Source: Triticum aestivum (Eukaryota; Streptophyta; Magnoliopsida; Poales; Poaceae). Taken from it: a DNA stretch of 64,000 nucleotides. The stretch's first letter is position 1, and each line of letters begins with the position of its first letter. The stretch spans positions 688,604,678-688,668,677 of the forward strand of contig NC_057803.1 in assembly GCF_018294505.1 (NCBI RefSeq), given 5' to 3'. Both the position numbers and the translations under genes were made by a program. This document shows positions 35,101-46,512 of this stretch, piece after piece. Below the pieces are notes generated by a model, which ran no database searches, was not told the origin of the DNA, and saw only the letters and a list, made by a program, of their open reading frames with translations.

Positions 35101-35250
35101 CACTTGGGGAAGCTTGATGCTGAAAAGCTGATGACTGAGGGACCACCAGAGGGTAAGGAGCATCGCAAGCCCGAATTATATTATGATGCTGTCCTGAAAG
35201 GAGCCCGCCTTGTGGCAGAACAGTGTACCAAAGACACTATATTTCCCTGA
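32157..35250 (+). pseudogene. Spliced antisense ORF of the LTR element (Transposase_28 / putative gypsy type domain)
   Basis: Opposite to gag. Exon 1 (32157-32630) has FLPHFVRRLGFPLHPFVRG and ISPHFGLWLKIFNVKP, matching the plant domain called putative gypsy type transposon (Pfam PF04195). It ends in two TAG stops at 32628-32633. Downstream, coding-like sequence is broken by five GT-AG introns: 33028-33114, 33507-33588, 34067-34217, 34333-34410 and 34684-34765. These link an acidic part, a coiled coil (34411-34683) and a C-terminal block ending near 35250 (SSYFGLVKRIVGACPRLEVI). A TAG at about 34906 also interrupts it. Function in the element is unknown. Confidence 0.6.
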
Positions 35251-36174
35251 AGGCAGTCATGCTACCCTTTGTAATGCGGGATACTGGCACTATTGTTATT
35301 TATTGCCTGTTATATGAAAGTTTTTTCTTCCTGTGCGGCCGTTTAGTATATATAAATCCTGAGAGTTGTCCAGTCATCGGCTTCTGCCCGCACGTAGAAA
35401 GTACGGGGGTGTTCGGGACATACCTGAACACTCTTTATCCCATATTTGGGTCCTTGAAGGAGGTGTTCATCACATCAAACCAGGCAATCAGACTATAGGG
35501 CTTTATCACTCTCACTTAGCCATAGGAATTCGAGTATGGTAGGCGCAGCCCCTGGTGTTCGGAAGACCGTACGAGGGGCTCTAACAGCGCCAAATCGAAA
35601 GGCCGATCCTTCGCACTCTGCATTTATTATGGCATTATGCGGAATAAATCCTTAAAGATTTTACAACCTCTCGAACAGCTGACCAGCTCTCGCCGTATCA
35701 TGACAGTCAGTTTTCGGCTTTCTCTACTGAGGTGCTCGTCCGGAAGAACCGGGACACAATCGCAGTAGTTCTCCCAGTGCTACCTTAGCCGATGGAGCGG
35801 AACGTAAGGTACCAAAACATGGGAGCCGGGCAAACCCAACTAATGACCCAAGACATGATTCAGAGCTGATGCATATAGTGCTATAAGTTTGAGGTGCCGA
35901 GCGACCGAGAAGGTGGCTGGACTTTGTTGCCATATTATGAGTTCAATGAAGCCCCTGGCATAATGGGGCATGACACTATGTGCGGGTGCCGTTATGACGA
36001 AAAAAGCGTCAATGAGGAACGATGGCCGGTAAGTGTCATTTAGTTCTACGTGTTGTAGTGAAGTGACACGTCTATGCGTATGAGTACGGTTTATGCTATG
36101 AAAAGAGGCATGCTGGCGGAACCTGTCGTGGCCGGACAGGAGGAAGCTGTGTGCGGATCCGAAGTGTATCCGGA
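35251..36174. other. LTR element interior, no coding sequence recognised
   Basis: Lies between the end of the antisense ORF and the protease remnant. Short ORFs only; no polymerase motif on either strand. Confidence 0.5.
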
Positions 36175-36933
36175 CTATCTTCTTGGGGAATACTTGTGTA
36201 TTACCGCCTTGTGCGTCCGAGCTGATTCCATGTCGCCAGTCCTGTTCTGCGCAAAAGTTAGCCTGAAAAGAAAAATGCTTAGAGGCGTTTGCGTGTTATA
36301 GGGTGGTTGAACCGCGGGTGCCTGGTCGGAGCCTGGTCGAGCCGGGCTAGCATGCCGTAAAGTAGCTCTGTTGGTGTCCGGGGGGTTGGCTGTCGAATCA
36401 AAGTTCGATAGAAGGGGACAACTTGCTATCTTAGTGGCGGTATAATTTCCATTCTTGGGGTGGAGTTCGGCCTTGCCCATAATTGTGACCATGTCACGTG
36501 GGTTTGGCATGATATGGTACCACGTTGAGTCGAGCCAACAAGGTTCGTCCCGGCAGTATATAATAGTTACTGTATAAGGGGACGATGCCGAAGACTTACT
36601 CTTCGGCATGGTGTTTGTTTGGTGATCCGAAGATGACCTCCAGGGTGGTGGGCCTGTAAGACTTGGCCTTTGCACCTGGAACGACATCTTTGAGAAGATG
36701 TTTTTAGTAGGTTTGATCCTCGAGCGATCAATACCTATCTGGTGAACTGTGTCTTGGCGCAGCAAATTTGAGCTGCTGTTTATGCCCATAGGGGCTCCTG
36801 TGAGGTGGAACCCACCAACTGTTGGGTCGGTGGTAAGTTCAATTGAATTGCCATGGTTGATTGGAGATGATTGGCCGTATTTTGGTACCATGGGGTGACT
36901 TGTATTGTTGAGTCGGCATCTCGAGGAGTACAC
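36175..36933 (-). pseudogene. Protease-like remnant of the LTR element
   Basis: The block QIGIDRSRIKPTK and later KNGNYTATKIAS resemble the region after gag in wheat Gypsy elements, but in scrambled frames. It stops before any reverse transcriptase motif (no YxDD). Confidence 0.4.
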
Positions 36934-37020
36934 ATTCGATCCCTTGTTGGTTTGCGGAGGATTTTCCTTTGACCTCGCAATGTTTGGTGGTCTGGGCTCC
37001 TCGTTGTTTGAGACCTCTTT

Positions 37021-38668
37021 TCATTGTTTCCCGCGCACGACCGGCCGTTTTGTTTTGAAGATCCGGCATTCTCTATTGGTATGATTGGCCGCCATTCTAG
37101 GGGTACCATGAATTTGACATGGTTGGTCGAGTATGCTGCCCGGGCCGGATGGGCCTGAGTTGTTCTCTTTCCACCGACCGGACTGGGTGCCGCGGAATCC
37201 GGCACCAACTGCCTTGTCTTGGGCGTGATTATTATTTTCGTGATGCTTATGTCTGTTGCGTCGAGGTTTATGGATGCTGCCTCGCGTTTCCTGTGTATTG
37301 CCCCGGACCGTGATGTATTGGCGTCGGGGTGTGGGCTTTAGGACCTCCTTCTCAGGTTGAGGTTGCAAATTGTGCTTTGTGTACCCTTTTAGTGGGGCGG
37401 TCGAGTCCGTATTCATCGGCTACCAGGACCTTGGTCCATCTGTTTGTGAGCAAATCTTGGTCAACTTGGAGCTGCTGCTGCTTCTTTTTCAGGCTTCTTG
37501 CAGTGGCCATAAGCCGTCGCTGGAAGCGAACCTGCTCTATGGGATCCTCAGGCACGCCGAATTCATCGTCGCCGAGGCTCACCTCGTCTTCGGAGGGAGG
37601 CATGTAATTGTCCTCCTTCGAGTATCCGTTCATCGCCTCTTCTTCTGGGCTAATCTGCCCGTCTTCCTGTCCGACCTGCTCGAAGGCAGGTTGATCAGGA
37701 TTGTATTCGTCTTCGGCACCATCCGGATTGTTTTCGTCTCCGGTGCCGATACTCCTGTGACGGGGCTTGGAACGGCGCTGATGACACCCATGCTTTGATT
37801 TCTTCCTTAAGGGTTATCCTCCATTGCCTCATTGCCATTGGTTTCTTTTGGAGTGTCCACCATATATATATATATCATACGAGGAGGTGGCTGTCCAGCG
37901 CCCCGTTGGCGGTGGTTCCGAATCGTTCCCTGCGCCGACGTCCATACCGTCGGTGTCATCGGAGTCGAAGTCAAGCATGTCTGTTACGTCATCGACAGTG
38001 GCTATGAAGTGGGTGGTGGGTGGGCAACGAATTCCTTCGTCGCCTTCTTCCCCCTTGATCCGGACATAGTTCGGCCAAGAGTCTCCTGACAAAGAGAGAG
38101 AACTTAATGAATTCAGCATGTCGCCGAAGGGCGAGTTCTGGAAGATATCTGCAGCGGTTAACTCCATTACCGGAGCCCAACCAGATTCGGCGGGCTCAGG
38201 GGCACGCGGTCTGGAACCTACAGCCGGACACGAGTCCGGGAGTCCGGTGACACAGGCTTCCTTGGGGGTGGAGTCTGTGTTCGGCTCTACCGCCGATGAG
38301 TGCGCGGCCTCCGGGGCGGGGTCCATCCACCGGTCCTCAGACGACGCGATCTGCCCCGGATTTAGGTCCGGAGCTCCTGCAGGTGCAATATCCCGAGTAT
38401 TGTCCGATAGCAGGTCTAAGCCGTGCTCGTCGTGACTGTTTGGCGCTCCTGGCGTAGGCCCGAATCTGCCGAAGATCAAGTCTCCGCGGATATCGGCCGT
38501 GTAGTTCAAGTTTCCGAACCTGACTTGATGGCCAGGGGCGTAGCTGTTGATCTGCTCCAGATGGCCAAGCGAATTGGCCCGCAGTGCGAAGCCGCCGAAC
38601 ACGAAGATCTGTTCGGGGAGAAAAGTCTCACCCTGGACCGCGTTGTTGTTGATGATTGAAGGAGCCAT
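37021..38668 (-). pseudogene. Degenerate gag-like gene of the LTR element
   Basis: Begins MAPSIINNNAVQGETFLPEQ and runs through an acidic stretch (DMLDFDSDDTDGMDVGAG, PPPTGRWTATSSYD) to a first stop at 37829. The rest is in other frames: NYMPPSEDEVSLGDDEFGVP and RRLMATARSLKKKQQQLQ (37352-37633), then CQIHGTPRMAANHTNREC (about 37080), a Cys/His segment in the place of a zinc knuckle. Frameshifts make it non-functional. Confidence 0.65.
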
Positions 38669-38715
38669 CGAGCCTTGCAGCGACGACACAGAGGAACTCT
38701 CAATGAAAGCACCAA

Positions 38716-39187
38716 TGTCGGTGTCAAAACCGGCGGATCTCGGGTAGGGGGTCCCGATCTGTGCGTCTAAGGCTAATGGTAACAGGAGGCAGGGGACACG
38801 ATGTTTTACCCAGGTTCGGGCCCTCTCGATGGAGGTAAAACCCTACTTCCTGCTTGATTGATCTTGATGATATGAGTATTACAAGAGTTGATCTACCACG
38901 AGATCGTAGAGGCTAAACCCTAGAAGCTAGCCTGTGATGATTATGATTGTCCCTCTACGGACTAAACCCTCCGGTTTATATAGACACCGGAGGGGGCTAG
39001 GGTTTACACAGAGTCGGTTACAAAGAAGGAGATATAACATCCGGATCGCCAAGCTTGTCTTCCACACAAAGGAGAGTCCCATCCGGACACGGGACGAAGT
39101 CTTGAGTCTTGTATCTTCACGGTCCAACAGTCCGGCCAAAGTATATAGTCCGGCTGTTCGGATACCCCCTAATCCAGGACTCCCTCC
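38716..39187 (-). repeat. 5' LTR (in element orientation), 472 bp
   Basis: Same sequence as 31127-31597; the last base is C instead of A. The TATA box is at the plus-strand TTTATATAGACACC (about 38974). Confidence 0.9.
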
Positions 39188-39589
39188 CTCACAACGTGGA
39201 GCCGGCGACGGGACGGTGCGGGCGATCGACGGTGGTTAGGATGGAGACGGAAAGGCACTAAGTAAAACCACACCTACATATGCAAACTAAGAGTTATTTT
39301 GACCTCGGATTGCATATAAATCAAATATTACCACATATAATTCCTCCCAAAATAAAACCCACAAATCACTATACTTATAGAGCATTGCAAGAGCTAATCT
39401 AGCAATAAGAGATGAAAGGACAAAGTTGCTAACCTTTGTGATCAGTTGGATGGATGGGGTGTCTTCAAATCTTCACAAATTTTGGCAAAAATGGAGTGTG
39501 AGCTAGAGAGGTAGACGAAGAAAACAGAGGAGAGGAAAGGGGAAAAACAGAGCGGTCGGAGTGGACGAAGGGGTTTATATAGGAAGACC

Positions 39590-39870
39590 TTTAGTACCGT
39601 TTTGTCAGACGAACCGGGACTAAAGGTGCATTTCTAGTCCCGGTTCGTGACATGAACTAGTACTAGAGGTGCTGGTGGGGCCGTAGCCTGACACCAGCCT
39701 GCCAAAACTTCTTTAGTACCGGTTCGTGACATGAACCGGTACTAAAGAATAGCCACAAATCAGTACTAATGAGCGCTGCCCGCCTAGCCGTTGGAACCGG
39801 CACTAATGGCTGGTGTTCAGTTACAAGCCGGGACTAATGTGCTTCACATTAGACCTTTTTTCTACTAGTG
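39590..39870 (-). other. CACTA terminus with subterminal repeats
   Basis: Several copies of TAGTACCGGTTCGTGACATG and its complement, some as near-perfect palindromes (39717-39752), before the terminal CACTAGTAGAAAA (minus strand). Such clustered subterminal repeats are transposase binding sites in CACTA elements. Confidence 0.8.
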
Positions 39871-40119
39871 GTCTGGCTTCCAGGCAACAAAGAATAAAAC
39901 AGGCATGTCCATCTTTACATCTTCCCACGTCTGGTAAAACGGTGACTTCTTCTGGCCTTGCAGCTTTGCACATCCCAGCTTTTAGCATCACTGGCCGGCT
40001 TTTCAACATGTTTACCTTATAGCCAAATAAAAAAAAACATCGGCAGCGGGTTTGCAGCATCGGTGTGCTTCATACATGATGGTCCTAGTTTTGCATCAAA
40101 AAAACGACAATTAGTTTTG

Positions 40120-40520
40120 TGGCATGGCGCATCTAGTTTGTAGCGGTGTCCCCTTACATTGTAGCATCACTCACGCGTCCCGGCTTGCAGCACCACGCGT
40201 CCGGTTTGCAGTGTCGTTGGCATTGCAGCATCGCTTGTCCCGGCGTGGTTGGCGTTTCAGCGTCCTTGCCTCGGCTTGCAGCGTCGTCAACCGATGTTGC
40301 TGCATCGCTCGTCTAGGGTTACAACGTCACGCACCCGGTTTGTAGCGCAGTCGGTGGGTGTTGCAACGTCCTCATCCCGGCTTGCAGTGCCGCGCATCTG
40401 GTTTGCAACATTGTCGGTTTCAGTTGCAGCGTCCTCTACCAGGTTTCCAGTGTTGCGCATCCGGTTTGCAGCGCCGTCGGTTAGCATCACAGCATCCTCG
40501 TCCGGCTTTGCAACATAAAA
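40120..40520. repeat. Degenerate minisatellite (GGTTTGCAGCGTCGTCGG type)
   Basis: The core TTGCAGCGTCGTC recurs roughly every 25-35 bp with substitutions. It resembles the reverse complement of the array at 10200-10740. Confidence 0.6.
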
Positions 40521-41837
40521 AATGGCATCAAGATACAGCTGTCGATGTCCGGCCTTACCACGGAACATGTTTGACTTGCAACATCGACGCTACATGTGGT
40601 TCAATCGGATGCTTTTAATCATTTTTCTATGCAGGTAAACCCCATTTTGTTGTAGCAAAAAAATGAAAAATAAAATAAAATACATTGTGCCCTCATGCAT
40701 TGAGTCAACGCCAGCCTTAATATCAAGTGTATTTCTTGTAGCTGGTAGTACTGGACTAGAATACACATATGCTCGTGAAACCCTGGAATCGAGTACATGG
40801 AAGCCGGGAGTACATGCAGTAGTTCAATCAAGCCATGAACTAGGGGAGCACGGGCGCAAAGCCCTGGGACGCTGTGCAGCAGGCGCTCAGGGGCCGCTCA
40901 GGCAAAAATTACGACTGCACGGTGACGAGTGCCGTGGGAGCTGGGACCAGGGCCACGTGGCGACTGAGGAAGGCAGATGACGCGCGGGCTGTAATCATCC
41001 GGCTGATCAGAATCGTTTTCGATAATACCCAAAAAGGGTTTGCCCGCTTTGTATACAAAGCAACCAACCGAACCATACAGGAATAGGTGCTGGGGCGGAA
41101 GCAGCACAGACACGCCAAAAAAACGACAGAGAAAGAGCAAAAGAAACAAATACCGACAACGGCGGATCAACAAAAACAAAGAAGCCTTGCGATCGCTGCG
41201 CCCACCGGAATCTACCCCTAGGCTCCAAGACACCGAAGCGCCGGCACCTATCAACACCTCCAAGAAGGATCGCGACGATGACGACACTGCTGCCAAGGGT
41301 TTCCCCCGGTACATGACGAGACGAGAGGCAGGGTAGCCCCCGACGCTCTCCCGGAAGGTCAGGTGGCACCCTCAAGCGCCACCGCGCCGGTGTCGGCCAC
41401 GCCGACAGGGGTTTCCCCCGATCCCAACCCGCACCTCGGGCGCTCCGGATCCATCCACCAAACCAACCACCACCCTGCGCCAACGCGGTCATGAGGCCCC
41501 CACGCCGTCTCACCACGGCACCACGGAATGAGGGCAGTGCGGCGAAGGATCAGAGCCGGGACTAGGGCATCACCACCGTCGGCACGTGGGAGGGCCCCAC
41601 CTCCACCGCCAGCGACGGTAGCCGTCCGGACGCAATAGCAGAAGCACACCTGGCCCGTGGGCCCACAAGCCCGGCCGAGCCCTCGCGGGCCCGTAAAGCT
41701 CCCGCCTCCGCGCTGCTGCCGGCACGCCATCGGCGCCGACGCCCCAAATCCGAGCCGCTCCTCCTCCTCACCGCGCCGCAGACAACGAGGCCACGCCGGG
41801 GGCCGGCCCGCTAGGACCCAGATGGGGCCCGCTTCGA
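40521..41837. other. Transposon-like GC-rich stretch, no gene assigned
   Basis: The 40.85-41.83 kb part is GC-rich with overlapping ORFs on both strands, none with a recognisable domain. It directly abuts the third NLR-flank copy at 41838. Confidence 0.35.
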
Positions 41838-43640
41838 TAATGAATATACTTCACCAACTATATGTTACGTATTTGTGAATAATGCAGTCCATGTCGCCCC
41901 TATACATATAGTCCAACTCATTGAAGCAAGTAGGAAGCCCACATTGATAACTCATCTGTGTTGATACATTAACCTTTTGTTTTTTATATGTACATATTAG
42001 CACACAAATAGGTGACAACCACACAATCAGAGAGGAAGAGGAGAAAAGAAGAGAGACAGTGTAAGGACATACATATGTGAATTGGAGACATCAGAAGATT
42101 AGAAAACTAAGAGAAACAAGTCTTACTAACTTTGCAGCTTCGTACGAGGTGCCTCATCCACTGCTCCACAATCAAGAACTGACTCAAGCCTGCCAATTTT
42201 GACAAACTGCTTTGGCTTGAAGTTGAAACTGTTGCCTTCGACATATTTTCATCTGCAGCAGATGTGTGTCAACCCACATCTAGTTCCTTCTGGTCATGCT
42301 TGCCTCTACACAAGGAGACTTGATGCTCCGGAATGGGATCGTCAAAAAATAGGAGGTCGAGTGCCTTGTCTACCTTGGGAACGGACAATCATCTAGCTTC
42401 ACTCACCCCCCTTTGCCGCATTAGTGTTCTGTTCGGGTGCGACTCCTGCTTCAACCTTGCAAGTGCATGCCACTATCACCGGAGATGTACGATCTCTTGG
42501 TGTGTACGATTACATATCTGCCAAAAAGAAATTCAGTGTGTCGCTATGTTGCGGATAGAATTAATCTTGGCTTTTCAGTTTCCTTGGAAATTTGTATATA
42601 TCAAGCTTGTCAGGGCCAATGTTTTGGTTACCGGGTGACAAATTTAGTTACCTCATCTTAAATGCGTTCCTCGCAGCTACGCAATAAATTATCAGAAGGC
42701 CGAAAGTTATAAGTTTTGTTTGAAAATTGAGAATACAAAATAATTATATAATTAAACACATAGTATCTGCTACCGATGACATAGAGCAGAAACTTTTCGG
42801 AATTCCCACGGAACAATGGAAACAGGAAGGAAATGCAGAAAGAGGAGATAAAATATTGCGGAATGAAAAGATAAATGAAATCTATTACATGGAAACTGAA
42901 ATGGAAGGCGTTCTCCATCGGAACAACCACGGAAACGCATTTTTTTCCGTAAATACAATACTTCCCATTTTTTGATGACTACTATGTGCCTCACTGCAAC
43001 ACTCAATTAAAAACACCCAAAATACAAGACAATACCTTTTTTAGAAAGGCAGGATGACTCCCCCCCTCCCCCCGGCCTCTCCATCTGGGCGATGCATGCA
43101 ACCGCTTTATTAATTTCACAAAGACCTTGCAAAGTAGTACATCAGTCATTCTGAAGCCACCATGTCGGTAACATTTGTCGCTACTCCTATCCACTTGCTG
43201 AAGGGGTCCTGAAAATTCGAGCCAAATACCAAATAGACTTCGCACCAAGCCTAACATCTAAAGCCGGAGGCCCCAACGAAGCTACAATGTCGGGGCTGTG
43301 GTACACACCGATGTATCGCAAATAGGCCAGCTCACTAGCCTCCCGCCCATTCTCGAAGTACTGTTCATGCACCTCGATGTGGTGCGGTTGTTTTAGGAGA
43401 TCATCGGAAGTCGTTGTAGTCATATAAATTCAAATAGTTTGCTTCTTTGTTTGTGTTGTTCTCAACTGTTTCCGGAGTTTTTTTAGTTCCTGCGAAATAC
43501 TGTTTTGTTATCCGCGTCTGAACCATATTCACTTCGTATTCGTTTTAGGTAGTATATGTTTCCATATTTGTTTCCATGATTTGTTTACGCATTTCCACTT
43601 CCACAAAATAGTATGAAAACATACTTTTATCGTTCCTAGT
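41838..43640. repeat. Third, diverged copy of the NLR upstream flank (member E)
   Basis: Colinear with 62495-64000: AATATACTTCACCAACT, GTGAATAATGCAGTCCA, GGTGACAACCACA, GTGAATTGGAGACATCAGAA, and at the far end TTGTTTGTGTTGTTCTCAA and TTTTAGGTAGTAT. A stretch of about 300 bp (about 43020-43320) is absent from the 63.7 kb copy and looks like a later insertion. There is no NLR sequence on its left side, where one would be expected. Confidence 0.75.
43187..43423 (-). CDS. Short ORF with conserved start MTTTTSDDLLKQPHH
   Basis: 78 codons. Its first ~17 residues match the start of the ORF at 63718-63828 (MTTTTLDDLLNQLHHMEL), including the leader before the ATG. The rest (YFENGREASELAYLRYIGVY) aligns only partly with the other copy. 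Could be the first exon of a minus-strand gene whose remainder was lost, or chance. Confidence 0.3.
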   Translation of the reverse strand: MTTTTSDDLLKQPHHIEVHEQYFENGREASELAYLRYIGVYHSPDIVASLGPPALDVRLGAKSIWYLARIFRTPSASG

Positions 43641-44153
43641 GTCAACACATAAATACCCTTGTTGTAGTGGAACGACCGTGTCTTGAATAACAGTAGGTTA
43701 CTATTTCAAATCGCTACGGTGCACTTTTTATTAGCTTTTGCGGGTGAAAGTGAAAATACAAGTTAAATACGTACCTATGTCGAGTTCCAAAAAGTTTAAA
43801 TTCAAAATATATCTGAAATTTCAAGAGGAACTTGTGCGGTATTTTGCTGTAACCCGCATATCTCGTACCCCTAGGAAAAATAATACCATGCGGTAACAAA
43901 ATTTTGGCGCGGTATTTTCATGGGGCTTTGGACATCTGAGCCATTCGGCGTTGATGGGCGCCAGACTGTGTGTGTGTGTGTGTTCTCTCTCTGTGTAAGC
44001 GCGCATGTCCTTCGTGGCTGAATGGATAGGAAGAGTATGGCAGTGGCTTGCAGTTCCAGGGTGAGAAGGCAGAGTGACGACGCTGGCCTAGCTAGTTTCG
44101 ATACATAGGTGTTCCAGTTCCACAGCGGTGGGCGCGCAGGTAGGTCCGAGGTA

Positions 44154-44314
44154 CTCCCTCCTTTCCTAAATAATTGTCTTTCTAGAGATTTCAACAAATG
44201 ACTACATACGGAGCAAAATGAGTGAACCTACAATTTAAAACATGTCTACATACATCCGTATGTTGCAGTCCATTTGAGATGGGTAGAAAGACAAATATTT
44301 AAGAACGGAGGGAG
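44154..44314. mobile_element. Stowaway-type MITE (161 bp)
   Basis: CTCCCTCCTTTCCTAAATAA and AAATATTTAAGAACGGAGGGAG-type ends, TA target duplications. Same subfamily as 7178-7337. Confidence 0.85.
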
Positions 44315-44925
44315 TAGTAAATTATGACATAAAGCTAGCGGGCGTGCATTGATGCGAATAAGCTAGACGTATCCATCGAACATCTCTATATGTGAGTAAT
44401 AATGACAACAAACAATCAGCCAAATGCATAGTGGAACTAATTAATTAATTATTAAGGAGGTCCGCATAGAGGAAAGATGAACCGTACGTGTGCATGAGCA
44501 CATTTCCCTTTTTCCTGTAAAAAAAATGCATTGAGGGATATAAACCATCCATCTCTCAGGCTTGTCAGTTCTCTAGCAAACTAGTATTGGTCAACCACCA
44601 TAATCTTCTAATTTTGAGGGGTGTCAACCACCATAACCTGTTTTCCAACTAATCGATCACAACACACGACGACCGGCTGGCCGGTCAGTCACGTGGGATT
44701 AGGAGGGACCGGAAATGAAAGAGGTAATAGCACCCCCGGTTCTTGTACTTGCATAGCATGTGATAGTTTAGTCCTTATACTTGCAAAAGTGGACTCGGCA
44801 GTCCTTGAACTTGCACCACAGGAGCAAGTTTAGTCCTAGACCAATCATGTGCAGCCAAGTGGATGCCAAGTGAACGAGTTGGTCAGTGTGCAATTAGGCC
44901 CCTACCATTTTCCTGTATTTACCCG
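44315..44925. other. No gene recognised
   Basis: Contains repetitive-looking text (TTCTTGTACTTGCA, GTTTAGTCCTTATACTTGC) of an unidentified element that truncates the formin-like fragment on its right. Confidence 0.4.
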
Positions 44926-45217
44926 TAGGGGGTGTTGCTCGTCGTCGTGGATTGCGGGCTTGGCCGGCGAAGGCTTAGGCAAGGCAGGCTTTTCATACAC
45001 TTCGGGTTCAGGCTCTGGTCGGCCGCGGCGGTGGCGGGCGAGGAGGTAGACGAGCGCGGCGGCCAGCATGGCGGAGGCCACGGCGGCGACGAGGAGGATG
45101 ATGGTGAGGAGGCGGTGGGAGGACAGGAATGGGCGGGGCGGCGCCGGTGCGCTTCGGGGCACCGGTAGAGACAGGAAGGTCATGTTGGCCGGCGCCGTGG
45201 GGTTCGGCAACGAGGAG

Positions 45218-45702
45218 GGTTAGGCAAATAAAGCCACGGTCATGGCCAGTGCGTATGCTGGATGAGTCGTGTGTGTGCGTGTGTGACCGCGCGTGCGTGC
45301 GCATGGGTAGTTTCTAGCTAGCGATGGAGCCGGAGGTGTGACCGTGCCCAGGGCTGTTGAAGTGGCGGCGTCGTCTGCGTGCGGGCACGACGGGAGCGCG
45401 GACCAGGTACAGCGAGGGGCGTGGGGCGTGGGCGAGTGGGCGCGACATGCATTCGTGTGTGTGTGGGTATAAACACTTACCGATCCTCTGTGTATCGATG
45501 GCCGGGTATTTGAGTTCGTGCTCAGAAAAGAAGAAGGACGCCGTGCGGGCAGCAGTGGCGTACGTGCGCCAGGAAAATTCTCCTGTGTCCCTTTGTCCAT
45601 CTCCTTGTCTAGTCTTCTTCTTCCTCGAGAGCGAGAGGCGAGAGCTGAGTGAGGTAGAGAGGTAGAGCTCCGGCGAGCAGGGGGAGGCCGGCGGCAACAA
45701 CA
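45218..45702 (+). repeat. 5' LTR of the gag-only element (485 bp)
   Basis: GTTAGGCAAATAAAGCC start and GGCAACAACA end. Contains a TATA-like GGGTATAAACAC (about 45468). Close match to 46513-46990. Confidence 0.9.
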
Positions 45703-45743
45703 ATTGGTATACAGAGCTTCGGTTCGGGCGATCACCGGCGACC

Positions 45744-46442
45744 ATGGCGCTCGTCCCTCATGGCGGAGGCGCGGGCGGATCGGCGTCGATTGCGATGCCG
45801 ATGCTCACGGTGGACAACTACACCGTCTGGGCGATCAAGACGCTACCGGTGGACGTGTTGTTGCAGGTGTCGACGAAGCTCACCGCTAGGGAGGTATGGG
45901 ACTCCTTGAAGGTGAGGTTCGTCGGTCCCGATCGGGTCCGCGCGGCGAGGCTGGCGACGCTGCGCGGCGAATTCGACCGCCTAAAGATGGCGAACGGCGA
46001 GGAGCTCGACGTGTACGGCGGGAGGCTAGCGGCGATGGCGGCGAGGTATGCCAACCTCGGGGAGACGCTGGGCGACGCGGCACTCGTCAAGAAGCTGCTG
46101 GATACAGTGCCGGATCGGCTCTTCCCCGTCGTTGCCGGCATCGAGCAGTTCCACGACGTGACGACGATGGCGTTCGACGAAGCGCTCGGGCGGCTGCGCG
46201 CGTTCGACGAGCGAGTTCGGCGTCGACGGCAGGACAGCGGTGAGCAGGCGGACCGGCAGCTGCTCATGACGGCGGCTCAGTGGGCTGCATGGGATCGGCT
46301 ACGCGGTGGAGCTTGGGACGACGATGACGACAAGAGCGTGGCGTCGAGCAGTGGCGAGAACCGGCGCGGGCGCTGCTACAAGTGCGACGAGCGCGGGCAC
46401 TTCAAGCGCGACTGCCCCAGCCGCGGAGGGAGCCGGCGGTAG
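45744..46442 (+). CDS. Gag protein of copia type (232 aa)
   Basis: Intact ORF; the start is at ATGGCGCTCG, 41 bp past the primer site. Residues ~35-170 carry the copia gag (UBN2-like) pattern: REVWDSLKVRFVG, LRGEFDRLKMANGEELDVY, LGDAALVKKLLDTVPDR. A single CCHC zinc knuckle (CYKCDERGHFKRDC) ends the protein. The first part looks shortened: TVWAIKTLPVDVLLQ joins segments that are usually ~35 residues apart. It packages RNA in the virus-like particle; with no pol here, it would depend on an autonomous partner. Confidence 0.85.
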   Translation: MALVPHGGGAGGSASIAMPMLTVDNYTVWAIKTLPVDVLLQVSTKLTAREVWDSLKVRFVGPDRVRAARLATLRGEFDRLKMANGEELDVYGGRLAAMAARYANLGETLGDAALVKKLLDTVPDRLFPVVAGIEQFHDVTTMAFDEALGRLRAFDERVRRRRQDSGEQADRQLLMTAAQWAAWDRLRGGAWDDDDDKSVASSSGENRRGRCYKCDERGHFKRDCPSRGGSRR

Positions 46443-46512
46443 AGCGCGCGCTGATGGCGGACACCGGCGTTGAAGACGGCGGACTCCTCTGAGCCGTGGC
46501 TTAGGGGGTGAA

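Larger units (their letters stand above)
31127..39187 (-). mobile_element. Complete non-autonomous Gypsy-like LTR retrotransposon (8.06 kb)
   Basis: Two near-identical LTRs (31127-31597 and 38716-39187) are flanked by the 5-bp target duplication CTCAC (31122-31126, 39188-39192). Orientation is minus: a TATATAAACC box sits in the LTR minus strand, the gag-like ORF starts next to the right LTR, and the minus-strand sequence beside it (TTGGTGCTTTCATTGAGAG) sits where a primer site belongs. Gag and a broken protease-like part are present (38.7 to about 36.2 kb). I find no reverse transcriptase or integrase, so it needs help in trans. Confidence 0.88.
30555..39870 (-). mobile_element. CACTA transposon (Caspar-like), interrupted by an LTR element
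   Basis: The right end reads TTTTTCTACTAGTG, that is CACTAGTAGAAAAA on the minus strand. Subterminal direct and inverted copies of TAGTACCGGTTCGTGACATG lie at 39590-39830. On the minus strand a TATA box (39577 region, TATATAAACCCC) and a spliced accessory gene follow. The left terminus is not visible: it is lost beside the LTR fragment ending at 30554. No transposase survives. The Gypsy-like element 31127-39187 is nested inside. Confidence 0.75.

Noticed and set aside
39590..39830. Palindromes as a miRNA precursor
   Set aside because: They are the clustered subterminal repeats of a CACTA element.
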